A DNA stretch of 64,000 nucleotides from Ralstonia sp. RRA (GCF_037023145.1 NZ_CP146092.1:310001-374000); one strand, 5' to 3'. Positions 1 through 8,944 are shown, numbered from the stretch's first letter. Notes: a model not told the origin generated them from the sequence alone. Translations and numbers: made by a program.

Positions 1-63
1 CCGGGCCAAGCGGATCAGTGGCGTGTTGCCGATCGTGCCGACAAACCCATCGTGGATAGACAT
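1..63 (-). CDS. Cysteine synthase, N-terminal fragment
   Basis: This is the first 21 codons of a gene that runs off the left edge of the window. The peptide contains GTIGNTPLIRL, the N-terminal signature of PLP-dependent O-acetylserine sulfhydrylases (CysK/CysM fold type II), which make cysteine from O-acetylserine and sulfide in the cytosol. An AGGAGG ribosome binding site lies six bases before the ATG at 63. The N-terminus (MSIHDGFVGTIGNTP) resembles CysK-type rather than CysM-type enzymes as I remember them. The catalytic lysine lies outside the window, so the exact subfamily is open. Confidence 0.8.
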   Translation of the reverse strand, partial: MSIHDGFVGTIGNTPLIRLAR

Positions 64-127
64 GGCGCCTCCTGCAGGGTGGTGTGCACACCTCTACAGA
101 ATAGGCAGGGAACGCCGGCCCGGTGGG

Positions 128-1300
128 CTAGACCACACTGGCAGCGTTGGCGACGTCGGCCGCGCAGATCCTGTTGCGCCCCTGGTGCTTGGCGTCGTAC
201 AGCGCGCGGTCTGCGCGCACGCTCAGTCGGTCGAAGGATTCCCCAGGCTGCCAGCTGGCCACGCCGCCGCTCAGGCTGTAGTGATGCACCTGCGCACCGA
301 TCGCCACCATCTGAACGGCGGCTGCCTTGCGCAACCGCTCTGCCAGCAGCATGGCGTTGTCCAGGCTGGTCTCTGGTAGCAACAGCGCAAATTCCTCGCC
401 GCCGATGCGCCCCAGCACGTCGGTCGGCCGCAACTGCGCCTGCGCCATCTGCACGAAGGCACGCAGCACGGCATCGCCACCCGCATGGCCCAACGTGTCG
501 TTGATGTTTTTGAAATGGTCCAGATCCAGGATCAGCAACGAGAGCGGCCGGGCCTGCTGCTGCAGGCGATCCACGTAGCGGCGCGCCAAGGTTTCGAAGC
601 CCTTGCGCGACAACGCGCCGGTCAGGAAATCACGGTTGGCAGCCTCTCGCGCATCGGCCAGCAGCGCGTCGTGCATCATCAGCATGGCCGACATCGACAG
701 GATCGGCATGATGGCCGCCGCAATCACCAGCAGCAGCACGCTGCCCGCCGTGGAAAACATGGAGGGGCTGGAAGCGGTATCCAGCGTCAAGAAGTAGATG
801 CCACGCACGAGCTGGCATGCACCGAAGATGAAGGCGATGGCGGCCGTCACCCGATACGGATACGTAGGGCGGCCCGCCGGCGGATACCGTACGAGCATCC
901 ATGCCAGCGCCGAGCAGAAAGCAGCGGAGAACAGCGTGGTCGAAAACACCCGCATCGGGATGCTGTCGACGGCATAGCGCCAGTAGATGACGGCGACGCC
1001 CACCGCCGCCACGCCCGCCAGCAGCATCGGCCAGTGCGGCCGGCGCCCGAGAAAGCGCGCGCAGCCCGCGTAGTAGGCCGCACCCGCCAGCGCAAGCAGC
1101 ACGTTGGCCACAACAACGGACAGCGCATCGGGAATCGTTCCGCGCAGCAGGAGCATCGGCAACGCCAGCACCACAGCAAGGTTGGCGCCAAACCATTCGG
1201 CCACACCCGGCTTGCCTGCGCGCAGCAGCGAGCCCAGCAGCACCAAGAGCACAAAGCTCATCAGCGCAGACGTGGCGATGGCGACACCTGGATCTAGCAT
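128..1300 (-). CDS. Membrane-bound GGDEF diguanylate cyclase
   Basis: Predicted to make cyclic di-GMP from two GTP at the inner membrane. The first ~210 residues hold about six hydrophobic segments and no recognisable PAS or GAF domain. The catalytic domain starts at about residue 225 (DFLTGALSR) and has a GGEEF active-site loop at about 300, plus the metal-binding LDLDHF stretch at about 257. An RxxD inhibitory site (RPTD) sits exactly five residues before GGEEF, so product inhibition by c-di-GMP is expected. I chose the ATG at 1300 because GGGAGG lies six bases upstream. A GTG two codons earlier (1306) would abut that Shine-Dalgarno sequence. The gene stands alone, and its input signal cannot be read from the sequence. 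Confidence 0.9.
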   Translation of the reverse strand: MLDPGVAIATSALMSFVLLVLLGSLLRAGKPGVAEWFGANLAVVLALPMLLLRGTIPDALSVVVANVLLALAGAAYYAGCARFLGRRPHWPMLLAGVAAVGVAVIYWRYAVDSIPMRVFSTTLFSAAFCSALAWMLVRYPPAGRPTYPYRVTAAIAFIFGACQLVRGIYFLTLDTASSPSMFSTAGSVLLLVIAAAIMPILSMSAMLMMHDALLADAREAANRDFLTGALSRKGFETLARRYVDRLQQQARPLSLLILDLDHFKNINDTLGHAGGDAVLRAFVQMAQAQLRPTDVLGRIGGEEFALLLPETSLDNAMLLAERLRKAAAVQMVAIGAQVHHYSLSGGVASWQPGESFDRLSVRADRALYDAKHQGRNRICAADVANAASVV

Positions 1301-1467
1301 GGGCACCCTCCCGCTGGGTCTACTGTGGCGGTGGATTCTACGTGAGGGGGCGTTCTGCGGGCATCACCGGGTGGTGGGGCACGAACTCCCGCGAACTTGT
1401 CTACATCCAGTACTCAAGTTAAGCGAGCCCGCGTGTGGGCAGATGAAAGATCTGCGCGTACCACGAC

Positions 1468-2016
1468 TCAGATGCCGGCAGAAAGATAGCGTGCCGGCAC
1501 CACGTCAGTCAGCCACACACCGTTCTCTGAGCGGAAGAACGTGTGCCCCTCGGCATGCATGCGCGCGGCGTCCACTGTCAGTACCACCACAACCCCATAG
1601 CGCTGGCCGACCGATCGGGCAGTGGCAGGATCGTTCGTCAAGTGCACATGGTGGCGCTGGCGCTTGTCCAGGCCAGTGGCAAGGATGGACTCCAGAAACC
1701 GCGTTGCCGTGCCGTGGTACAGCACCTCGGGTGGCGCCGCGGGCAGCAGGCCGAGGTCCACATCGATCGAATGGCCTTGATTGGCGCGAATGTGCTGGCC
1801 ATCTTCGCTGATCGCAAAGCGTTTCTTGTCGCTGGTTTCGACCACGGCTTCAAGCTGCTCGCGCGTCATCGGGCGACCTGATGCGGCGGCTTTCTCCAGC
1901 AAGGTGCCGATGCCGGCCCATCCGGCATCGTCGAGCGCCAGCCCGATGCGTTCGGGCTCGTGGCGCAGGATCAGGCTGAGAAATTTGCTGAGGGATTTGA
2001 GTTCGGATGGGTGCAT
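1468..2016 (-). CDS. kptA: RNA 2'-phosphotransferase KptA/Tpt1
   Basis: This 182-residue protein matches the KptA/Tpt1 family, which moves an RNA 2'-phosphate to NAD+ to give ADP-ribose 1'',2''-cyclic phosphate. The family hallmarks are present: [13 protein letters not shown] near the N-terminus, [18 protein letters not shown] in the middle, then YHGTATRF and RHHVHLT. Length fits the family. In fungi and animals Tpt1 finishes tRNA splicing; bacteria lack that pathway, so the physiological substrate here is unknown. A role in ADP-ribosylation of RNA ends has been reported for some family members. It is flanked by unrelated genes on the same strand and does not look like part of an operon. Confidence 0.92.
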   Translation of the reverse strand: MHPSELKSLSKFLSLILRHEPERIGLALDDAGWAGIGTLLEKAAASGRPMTREQLEAVVETSDKKRFAISEDGQHIRANQGHSIDVDLGLLPAAPPEVLYHGTATRFLESILATGLDKRQRHHVHLTNDPATARSVGQRYGVVVVLTVDAARMHAEGHTFFRSENGVWLTDVVPARYLSAGI

Positions 2017-2120
2017 AGGGCCGATGTTCTCACCCCTCAGGACGGACGACCATCAGGCGTGGCCAGAAAGCTGCGAAATGATCGCGCCCGGATGCTTGGT
2101 AGCCGGCGCCGCCGTTGCGA

Positions 2121-2447
2121 TCAGTGCCTGGGGTACAGATCGTCGATGGCAACACCACCAACCGAAATCAGCAGGGCCTCTGTGGATGCCATCGCTGCGG
2201 GGTCGGCCTCTACGGTCAGGATGTAACGGCCGCCCAGAACGACGTTCTGGAACTTGCTCTCGTACGTTTCGGCCTGCTCGCCGCGCGGTTCGTGATCTCC
2301 GCTGACGAAGTTGCCGCACACGGCACCCGCTTCGTCACCCTGGTACGAGAGCGCCACGCAATCGCGTGCCAGGCCGGACCGCAGCACGGTCTGCCGGGCC
2401 GCTTCAGCATCCGCGTGGTCAATAAAGATGCGAACAATGGTAGGCAT
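2121..2447 (-). CDS. Hypothetical protein, 108 aa
   Basis: A small soluble protein with no signal peptide or membrane segment, which I do not recognise. It starts MPTIVRIFIDHADAEAA and has alternating hydrophobic strands and a Gly-rich C-terminus (LLISVGGVAIDDLY), suggesting a compact alpha/beta fold. The N-terminus resembles proteins annotated as general stress or ferredoxin-like domain proteins that pack an ID-x-ADAEAA helix, but this is only an impression. The ATG at 2447 is favoured over one 14 codons upstream because GGGAGAA lies just before it. Codon use is normal for the window. Confidence 0.7.
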   Translation of the reverse strand: MPTIVRIFIDHADAEAARQTVLRSGLARDCVALSYQGDEAGAVCGNFVSGDHEPRGEQAETYESKFQNVVLGGRYILTVEADPAAMASTEALLISVGGVAIDDLYPRH

Positions 2448-2506
2448 AAGGTTCTCCCTGTCGTGGTGAACCCTGTTTTGACGCATCACATGTGCCTGCC
2501 GCTAGG

Positions 2507-2947
2507 TCACACCACGTCGTACATCGGCCCATCCCATCCGTCCAGGTATTTGGGCAATGCATCCGCCACATCCACCACGCGGTGCCGGTAAAACAGATGC
2601 ATGGTCGGCGCCAATGCGTCAGGCAAACCGTTCTGCGCGGCGCGCGCGAAGAGGCTGTTAGGGATCACCGCCATGCCCAGGCGATTGTTGCCGAAGAGGG
2701 TCTCTCCGCAATGGCGGCAGAAGTGGCGCTTGAGTTGGCGTGTGGGGTGCTGGAAGGCGATGAGGTCGGCGGCGCCGCGTTCAACGGTGACGTGGGCTGG
2801 GTCCCACGCGGTGGCGGAGAGTACCGGCGTGCCGTAGAAATCGCGACAGGCGTTGCAGTGGCAATTGGCGCGTGCAGCGGGTGAGCCGGCAATGCGCAGT
2901 TGCACGCGGCCACAGATGCATTGCAGGGTATCGGGGATTGCTGTCAA
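2507..2947 (-). CDS. GFA-family zinc protein (Gfa/CENP-V fold)
   Basis: A 146-residue member of the glutathione-dependent formaldehyde-activating enzyme (GFA) superfamily. The zinc-binding cysteine pattern is visible: CICG near residue 10, CHCNACR near 35 and CRHCGE near 85. Members bind zinc and some bind glutathione, but for most the substrate is unknown, so detoxification is only a suggestion. No ATG fits the domain start. A TTG at 2947 preceded by CAGGAG at eight bases begins just before the first cysteine motif, so I use that start. Longer upstream reading gives low-complexity Arg-rich sequence typical of out-of-gene translation. Confidence 0.85.
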   Translation of the reverse strand: MTAIPDTLQCICGRVQLRIAGSPAARANCHCNACRDFYGTPVLSATAWDPAHVTVERGAADLIAFQHPTRQLKRHFCRHCGETLFGNNRLGMAVIPNSLFARAAQNGLPDALAPTMHLFYRHRVVDVADALPKYLDGWDGPMYDVV

Positions 2948-3023
2948 ACCTGAACTCCTGAGCTGGAATGCTGGTGCGCATTCTACGAGCGCCCGCTCAG
3001 GTCTGCTGGTAACGCTGCGCCGC

Positions 3024-3419
3024 TTAGAACAACGCCATCTGCCGCATGCCAAACCCGATCGCCTCTTCCACGCGCATGCGCGCATGCGAGAGCGACCCTT
3101 CAATGCCCGACAGCGTGCCCGCCAGCCAGCGGTAGACGAGGGGCGCATCGCCACGCGGGCTCAGGTGGATTTCACCGAGCTTCTTGCCGCGCTTGTCGCG
3201 ATAGTAGTGAGAGCGGTAGCCGCGTTCCCAATGCGTGATCGGGCCGCGCCATTGGCGCGGGCGGCGGGGTTTGGCGGAGGGGGGGTCGGCGGGCGCTGCC
3301 GACACCGAATCCTCCCAGCCGAATGCGGGTTTGGCGAACAGCGGCAAACCTTCCAGATCGGGGTAAAAATCCATCGTCGTAGGCTCAGCTAACCGCGCCG
3401 CCGCTGGCTTTGCAGACAT
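3024..3419 (-). CDS. Hypothetical protein, 131 aa
   Basis: A soluble, basic protein of unknown function. The N-terminal third is Pro/Ala rich. The C-terminal two thirds contain a compact Trp/Tyr/Arg-rich block (PITHWERGYRSHYYRDKRGKKLGEI) that looks like a folded domain. No Shine-Dalgarno sequence clearly decides between the ATG at 3419 and one at 3374 (MDFYPDLEGLPLF), and the shorter form is plausible. It lies 76 bases upstream of the GFA gene on the same strand and could be cotranscribed with it. I recognise no family. Confidence 0.6.
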   Translation of the reverse strand: MSAKPAAARLAEPTTMDFYPDLEGLPLFAKPAFGWEDSVSAAPADPPSAKPRRPRQWRGPITHWERGYRSHYYRDKRGKKLGEIHLSPRGDAPLVYRWLAGTLSGIEGSLSHARMRVEEAIGFGMRQMALF

Positions 3420-3564
3420 ACACGGCGCGTAGTCCGCATGATACCTGGGTTTGTGGAGAACATCACGTGCAAACGCAATGCGGGCGCGCTCCGGATGCCA
3501 TTTGCATCGGTATCATTGCGCTTGCCAACCCACCCAGATCTCCGGTAATCCGCCAACACCCGCC

Positions 3565-4152
3565 ATGCACACCACTCTCAAACCTTCCGTCACGATCAAG
3601 ACTGCCTTGCTCGCCTGCGCCGTGTGCCTCGTGGCGGGTTGCGCAACGCCGGTGACTGCGCAGGAAAGCGCCTTCGCACCGCTGCTGCGCCATCTGGCCG
3701 ACCGTCTTGTCACCGCCGATCAGGTGGCCCTGAGCAAATGGGACACCGGCCAATCGGTCTACGACCCGGAACGGGAAGCCAAGGTCATCGCCAACGTTTC
3801 GGGCATCGCGTCCACCTTCGGGTTGAACGCGACGGACGTGGCCAGTGTCTTTGCCGACCAGATCGAAGCCAACAAGGAAGTGCAATACGCCCTGCTCAAC
3901 GACTGGCGCAGGGCCGGCGCGGCACCCACCACGCCGCGGCAGAGCCTGTCCGGCGACATCCGGCCGCGCTTGGACACACTGCAGACGTCGATCCTGCAAA
4001 GCCTGCGTGACGCTGCCCCAGCCCGCAGTCAAGCAGATTGCCTGACGCGCGTCGCACAAGACATCGGCCGTGTTGCCCACGAGAAGTCGCTAGACACGCT
4101 GCACCGCATAGCACTGGATCGCGCGACGGCGCGGCTTTGCGCCAAATCCTGA
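3565..4152 (+). CDS. Exported chorismate mutase, AroQ-gamma type
   Basis: Converts chorismate to prephenate, here probably outside the cytoplasm. After a hydrophobic leader (TALLACAVCLVAGC) the mature part carries the helical AroQ signature: LLRHLADRLVTADQVALSKW, then PEREAKVI and DQIEANKEVQYALLNDW. The total of 195 residues fits the secreted gamma class, which is longer than cytosolic AroQ. The leader ends in VAGC, a possible lipobox, with an alternative signal peptidase I site near VTA-QE, so lipoprotein or free periplasmic protein are both possible. The ATG at 3565 is the only start that places the signal peptide correctly. The gene is monocistronic and convergent with the next gene. Confidence 0.9.
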   Translation: MHTTLKPSVTIKTALLACAVCLVAGCATPVTAQESAFAPLLRHLADRLVTADQVALSKWDTGQSVYDPEREAKVIANVSGIASTFGLNATDVASVFADQIEANKEVQYALLNDWRRAGAAPTTPRQSLSGDIRPRLDTLQTSILQSLRDAAPARSQADCLTRVAQDIGRVAHEKSLDTLHRIALDRATARLCAKS

Positions 4153-4245
4153 GCGACGGATATGTCAGCGCGGTGACTGATCTACGCGCAGCCAGATGCG
4201 CGAAGCATGCTGAGGGCGCTGGTTCAATGCGGGCGGCGTGAGCGC

Positions 4246-4812
4246 CTACAGCGTGCCCGCCCGGCGACAGACCTCTCTGACCAGCGCGTTCAGCAACGTC
4301 GCCTGCTCACTGGCCACCTCCACCATCGGCACAGCCCAGGCACAGTCCGACAGATCGAAGTGATGCTGCCAGTCCTGCGAGGCCCGCAGCCCGGCAAGGC
4401 TGAACCCTGACGACCCGCCCGTATCGGCGTGCCCGCCGCCGATGGATTCGCCAAGCTCGAACGCCCGCTCCCTGAACGGGCAGAGCCACACGCCGTACAC
4501 GTGATGCGACGCATGCTGAGAAGTCGGTGCCTGGTTCTTGTAGCCAAGCCGAAGAACCTGGCGCTGCAGCGCCCAGCCTTCGATCGGCTTGGACTTCTCA
4601 TAGAGATAAGCGGCGTCGAGAATGCGGCCGCCAGGCCAGCACACCTGCCGCGCGTCAAAGGTCAGGTTCTTGAGCTTGTGCGGATAGGCAAGCTCAGGCC
4701 AATCCTTCTCCGTCCGGGCGATCGATGCGTCGAACAGGCGAATCTCCTGCCCTTCAAACTCCAGCGCGAGTTGCCAGGTTTCGTTCGGGATGACGTTGGT
4801 GAGGGTGGGCAT
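4246..4812 (-). CDS. DUF2442-like hypothetical protein
   Basis: The first ~80 residues (starting MPTLTNVIPNETWQLALEFE, then a GQEIRLFD strand) resemble DUF2442, a small domain of unknown function often found with toxin-antitoxin-like proteins. The C-terminal ~100 residues do not match anything I know and contain His- and Gly-rich stretches. The start is uncertain. The ATG at 4812 fits the usual beginning of DUF2442 proteins, while an in-frame ATG at 4863 would add 17 residues; neither has a good Shine-Dalgarno sequence. No partner toxin gene is adjacent. Confidence 0.7.
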   Translation of the reverse strand: MPTLTNVIPNETWQLALEFEGQEIRLFDASIARTEKDWPELAYPHKLKNLTFDARQVCWPGGRILDAAYLYEKSKPIEGWALQRQVLRLGYKNQAPTSQHASHHVYGVWLCPFRERAFELGESIGGGHADTGGSSGFSLAGLRASQDWQHHFDLSDCAWAVPMVEVASEQATLLNALVREVCRRAGTL

Positions 4813-4887
4813 CTTGTCGTGGCTAAGTCGTCTGACAACGGGTCGCATGCCGTTGTTGCACATCGCGCATTTTTACGAGATTTTCAT

Positions 4888-4917
4888 TTGACGCTCAATG
4901 GGGGCGGCGCGTAGTAT
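4888..4917 (+). promoter_or_regulatory. Candidate sigma-70 promoter for nadM-nadV
   Basis: TTGACG (4888-4893) and TAGTAT (4912-4917) are separated by 18 bases and lie 54 bases before the nadM start codon. They match the -35 and -10 consensus at five and four of six positions. No obvious NAD-repressor operator was recognised next to it. Confidence 0.45.
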
Positions 4918-4970
4918 GAATTCACGGTTGCGGGACAGACCCAACGCCGCCAATCTCTTGAGGGAGCCTC

Positions 4971-6008
4971 ATGAGCACCAATGCAAAGCGCTTCGATGCG
5001 CTTGTCTTCATCGGCCGTTTCCAGCCGATGCACCGTGGACACCTTGACGTACTGCGCCGGGCATTGAGCCTTGCCGATACGGTTTGCGTCCTGATCGGCT
5101 CGACCGATAAACCCCGCACCATCAAAGACCCGTTCTCGTTCGACGAGCGCCGGCAGATGATTGCCTCTGCGCTGGACGCGGCGTCCCGCACCCGCGTGCG
5201 CTTTGCGCCGGTACAGGACTCCACCTACAACGACGGCGACTGGGTCCGCTGGGTACAAGACGCGGTGGCCGCCGAACTGGGCGACACCGCCGGCCGCAAG
5301 ATCGGCATCATCGGCCACGAGAAGGATGGCACCTCGTACTACCTCCGCATGTTTCCGCAGTGGGAGCTGGTGGAAGTCGACAGCACCGAGGACATTTCCG
5401 CCACCGAGATCCGCGAGCAATTCCTGGCTGAGCGCAGCAACAGCTTCGTGTCGTGGGCCGTGCCCGCACCGGTGTTCGAGTGGATGGAGAACTTCCGCAA
5501 CCAGCCGGCGTTCGCGCAGCTGAAGGCGGAAGCGGAGTTCATTGCCGGCTACAAGAAGGCCTGGTCGGCAGCGCCGTATCCCGTCACCTTCGTCACGGTC
5601 GATGCGGTGGTCGTGCATTCCGGCCACCTGCTGCTGGTGCGCCGGCGCAGCGAGCCCGGGCGTGGCCTGTGGGCATTGCCGGGCGGCTTCGTCAACCAGG
5701 AGGAACGGCTGGAGGCTGCGTGCCTTCGCGAGTTGCGCGAAGAGACGGGGCTCAAGCTGCCGGAGCCCGTGCTGCGCGGCTCGTTGAAAGACCGGCAGGT
5801 GTTTGATCACCCGCAGCGCTCGCTGCGCGGGCGGACGATCACCCACGCGTTCCTGTTCAGCTTTCCGGTGGGTGACCTGCCGCGTGTCAAGGGCGGCGAC
5901 GATGCCGACAAGGCACGCTGGGTCCCGCTCAACGATTTCGCGCGCATGCGCAGCGTCATGTTTGAGGACCACTTCGATATCGCGTACCACTTTCTCGGCA
6001 AGCTCTAA
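4971..6008 (+). CDS. nadM: Bifunctional NMN adenylyltransferase / Nudix hydrolase
   Basis: A fusion of two NAD-metabolism enzymes. Residues 1-~180 are a NadM-type nucleotidyltransferase that makes NAD from NMN and ATP: GRFQPMHRGH at 15-24 and ISATEIR at 142-148 are its nucleotide-binding motifs. Residues ~205-345 are a Nudix domain with a complete box at about 238-260 (GG..E..REL.EE.G), which in related fusions acts as an ADP-ribose pyrophosphatase. Length of 345 residues fits the fusion family. TTGAGGGAGCC precedes the ATG. The next gene, nadV, lies 71 bases downstream on the same strand. Together they form the two-step route from nicotinamide to NAD. Confidence 0.95.
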   Translation: MSTNAKRFDALVFIGRFQPMHRGHLDVLRRALSLADTVCVLIGSTDKPRTIKDPFSFDERRQMIASALDAASRTRVRFAPVQDSTYNDGDWVRWVQDAVAAELGDTAGRKIGIIGHEKDGTSYYLRMFPQWELVEVDSTEDISATEIREQFLAERSNSFVSWAVPAPVFEWMENFRNQPAFAQLKAEAEFIAGYKKAWSAAPYPVTFVTVDAVVVHSGHLLLVRRRSEPGRGLWALPGGFVNQEERLEAACLRELREETGLKLPEPVLRGSLKDRQVFDHPQRSLRGRTITHAFLFSFPVGDLPRVKGGDDADKARWVPLNDFARMRSVMFEDHFDIAYHFLGKL

Positions 6009-6079
6009 CGCTACCGATACCCGCTTCACCCGCTGGGACAGACCCGGCGGCCACCCAACGGCATAGAGGAGCTCTAGCC

Positions 6080-7513
6080 ATGCAAAACGACCTGCGTCGT
6101 CTGTCGTCCATCCTGTCCAATCCGATCCTCAACACGGATTCGTACAAGGCTTCCCACTACCTGCAGTACCCGCCGGGCACCTCGGCGATGTTCTCGTACA
6201 TCGAGTCGCGCGGCGGGCGCTACGACAGCACGCTGTTCTTCGGGCTGCAGATGCTGCTCAAGGAGTACCTGAGCCAGCCCATCACTACGGCGATGATCGA
6301 CGAAGCCCGCGACTTCTTTGGCGCGCACGGCGAGCCGTTCAACGAAGCCGGCTGGCGCTATATCGTCGAGGCCTATGGCGGCTATCTGCCGGTGCGCATC
6401 CGTGCGGTGCCGGAAGGTTCGGTGGTGCCCACGCACAACGTGCTCGTGACCGTGGAATGCGACGACCCACAAGTGTTCTGGCTGACCTCGTATATCGAGA
6501 CAATGCTGCTGCGCGTCTGGTATCCGGTGACGGTGGCCACGCAGAGCTGGCAGTTGCGGCAGCTTGTGCGCCGCTACCTGGAGCGCACCAGCGACGACAT
6601 CTCGCAACTGCCGTTCAAAGTGCATGACTTTGGCGCACGCGGTGTGTCGAGCGCTGAATCCTCGGCCATTGGCGGCGCCGCACACTTGGTGAGCTTCATG
6701 GGCTCGGACACCGTGCTGGGCGTGGTGGCGGCCAACGCCTACTACAACGCGCCCATGGCAGCATTCTCGGTGCCGGCCGCCGAGCACAGCACCATCACCG
6801 CCTGGGGCCGCGCGGGTGAAGGCGATGCGTATCGCAACATGCTCCAGCAGTTCGGCAAGCCGGGCGCGATCGTCTCGGTGGTCTCCGACTCGTACGACCT
6901 GTTTGCCGCGCTGCGCATGTGGGGTACGGAACTCCGGCAGACGGTCATCGACTCCGGCGCCACGTTGGTCATTCGCCCAGACTCCGGCGACCCGCAGACC
7001 ATTGTGATGCAGACCCTGCACGCGCTGGACGAAGCCTTCGACTCGGTGGTCAACGGTAAGGGGTATCGCGTGCTCAACCATGTGCGCGTGATCCAGGGCG
7101 ATGGCGTCAATGCAGACTCCATCGAGGCCATCCTGGCTGCGATGGAAGCCGCGGGCTATGCAGCAGACAACATCGTGTTCGGCATGGGCGGCGCGCTGCT
7201 GCAGCAACTGAACCGCGACACACAGCGCTTTGCCATGAAGTGCTCGGCAGTCAAGGTGGACGATGTCTGGCGCGATGTCTGCAAGGACCCGGTCACGGAT
7301 GCCGGCAAGCGCTCCAAGCAAGGGCGCCTGACCTTGCTGCGCAATCGGCAGACCGGCGCCTACCAAACCACGACGCTCCCGCTGGCCTGGGACGACCGTC
7401 GCGTCGAAGGCGATTGGGTGGAAGCGCTCGAAACGGTGTTCGACTGCGGCAAGCTGCTGATCGACGTGTCGCTGGATGACGTACGCGCCCGCGCCCAGGC
7501 GCACGAAGTCTAA
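6080..7513 (+). CDS. nadV: Nicotinamide phosphoribosyltransferase (NAMPT)
   Basis: Makes NMN from nicotinamide and PRPP in the cytosol, feeding the upstream NMN adenylyltransferase. The 477-residue length and the start (ILNTDSYKASHYLQYPPGT) are typical of the family. The phosphoribosyl-binding RPDSGDP is at about 298-304, and GMGGALLQQLNRDT near 368 is the conserved C-terminal substrate loop. AGGAGCTCTAGCC precedes the ATG. This enzyme lets the cell bypass nicotinamide deamidation (PncA). Gene order nadM-nadV on one strand suggests an operon; the radical SAM gene begins 93 bases further on and may or may not be cotranscribed. Confidence 0.95.
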   Translation: MQNDLRRLSSILSNPILNTDSYKASHYLQYPPGTSAMFSYIESRGGRYDSTLFFGLQMLLKEYLSQPITTAMIDEARDFFGAHGEPFNEAGWRYIVEAYGGYLPVRIRAVPEGSVVPTHNVLVTVECDDPQVFWLTSYIETMLLRVWYPVTVATQSWQLRQLVRRYLERTSDDISQLPFKVHDFGARGVSSAESSAIGGAAHLVSFMGSDTVLGVVAANAYYNAPMAAFSVPAAEHSTITAWGRAGEGDAYRNMLQQFGKPGAIVSVVSDSYDLFAALRMWGTELRQTVIDSGATLVIRPDSGDPQTIVMQTLHALDEAFDSVVNGKGYRVLNHVRVIQGDGVNADSIEAILAAMEAAGYAADNIVFGMGGALLQQLNRDTQRFAMKCSAVKVDDVWRDVCKDPVTDAGKRSKQGRLTLLRNRQTGAYQTTTLPLAWDDRRVEGDWVEALETVFDCGKLLIDVSLDDVRARAQAHEV

Positions 7514-7606
7514 GTACAAGGCTGTAGCGCGCCTGCCGCGACCCGGACGACCTTTACGTGGCTCTGCCGCGGCAGACGCAGAAGCATCAAGAAACGGATT
7601 CCGATC

Positions 7607-8944
7607 ATGATCGAGAAGAAGAAGCTCTATCACGTGACCGTGCTGTCCAACTTCGCACGGGCATTCGACAAGTACTCGCATTGCTATGCGAAGGCCGGCA
7701 TTCCGGAAAGCACCTATCCCGACCGCTTCTATCTGCTGGAGCGCAGCGACCTCCACATCGGTTATCAGAAGGCTTCGCAGTTGCTGGAGAAGCTCGCAAT
7801 TCCTGGCAACCGATTGATCGCACTGGAAACCGAAGTCGACCCCAGGCTGATCCAGGAGAACACGACCACCGGACGCGGCGTTTTCATTCAATCCGATCAC
7901 ATCAGGCTCAGCGGGCTGTACGACCTTAAGCCGAACGACAACGGCATCGCCATACGCCGCGCTGTGGTTGAGGAAATGACAGCGGCTTCGCTTCGGCTGT
8001 CGAGCCAGCAGTTTCAAGAATTTGCGGCGCTGCGGCCGCGCACCCTGTCCATCCTGCCCATCGCGCAGGGTTGTCAGGCCAAGTGTGCGTTCTGCTTTTC
8101 CAAGGCGTCGATTTCCGCTGACCAGGCACCGTATCGGCCCGACTGGGACACCGTTGGCGCATGGCTGGACAAGGCGGCAGCGCATGGTGCCGAACGCGCC
8201 GTGATCACCGGTGGTGGCGAGCCGACGCTACTGCCTTTCGCACAACTCGAAAAGCTCATTGCCTGTTGCGCAGAGCGATTCAGCAAGGTGGTGCTGATCT
8301 CCAACGGACACGCGTTTGCAACGCTTGCACAAGCCGAGCGCATTGCGCACTTGCGTGCCCTGCACGACGCGGGGCTGAGCGTGCTGTCCCTCTCCCGCCA
8401 TCACTTCGATGCGCAGCACAACGAACGCATCATGAAGCTCAACACGCCAGTTGAAGCGATCGTCAGCACTTGGCGCGAGCATCGTCATCTCTGGCCGAAT
8501 CTGCGCCTGCGGTTCATCTGTGTTCTGCAAGATGGCGGGGTGGAAGATGAAGAGACGCTCGAACACTATCTGACCTGGGCGGCAGATCAGGGCATTGAAG
8601 AAATCTGCTTCAAGGAGCTTTACGTTTCAACCAGCACGGAATCGATGTACTTCGATCGCGCGGCAAACGATTGGAGCCGGCATCACCAGGTGCCGCTTGC
8701 GCTTGTCACCGATTTTGCCGCGCGCGCGGGCTTCTCCATTGCGCACCGCCTGCCCTGGGGCGCGCCCGTCTTTGCCGGTGAATGGGCAGGCCGTCCCATG
8801 CGCATTGCCGCCTATACCGAACCGAGCCTGTACTGGGAGCGCACCCACGGCATCGCCCGCAGCTGGAACGTGATGGCTGATGGCCGCTGCTACGCCTCAC
8901 TGGAAGACCGCGCAAGCGAACTCACCCTGGAGGCCCTGACATGA
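7607..8944 (+). CDS. Radical SAM protein of unknown function
   Basis: A 445-residue radical S-adenosylmethionine enzyme. The [4Fe-4S]-binding CxxxCxxC motif is at C156, C160 and C163 (GCQAKCAFCF), and the SAM-binding GGGEP motif is at 202-206. About 150 residues precede the cysteine motif and resemble no domain I know. The C-terminus has DGRCYASLEDR, like the start of a SPASM segment, but lacks the further cysteines needed for auxiliary clusters. The next gene begins inside its stop codon (ATGA), so the two are translationally coupled. Reaction and substrate are unknown. Modification of an amino acid or small metabolite is inferred from the neighbouring aminotransferase-fold and methyltransferase genes. 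Confidence 0.88.
   Translation: MIEKKKLYHVTVLSNFARAFDKYSHCYAKAGIPESTYPDRFYLLERSDLHIGYQKASQLLEKLAIPGNRLIALETEVDPRLIQENTTTGRGVFIQSDHIRLSGLYDLKPNDNGIAIRRAVVEEMTAASLRLSSQQFQEFAALRPRTLSILPIAQGCQAKCAFCFSKASISADQAPYRPDWDTVGAWLDKAAAHGAERAVITGGGEPTLLPFAQLEKLIACCAERFSKVVLISNGHAFATLAQAERIAHLRALHDAGLSVLSLSRHHFDAQHNERIMKLNTPVEAIVSTWREHRHLWPNLRLRFICVLQDGGVEDEETLEHYLTWAADQGIEEICFKELYVSTSTESMYFDRAANDWSRHHQVPLALVTDFAARAGFSIAHRLPWGAPVFAGEWAGRPMRIAAYTEPSLYWERTHGIARSWNVMADGRCYASLEDRASELTLEALT

Noticed and set aside
6074..8185. 703-codon open frame on the minus strand
   Set aside because: It lies antisense to nadV and the radical SAM gene, both with clear motifs. Its translation is rich in Arg, His, Gln and Gly with no recognisable domain, as expected for a high-GC shadow frame.
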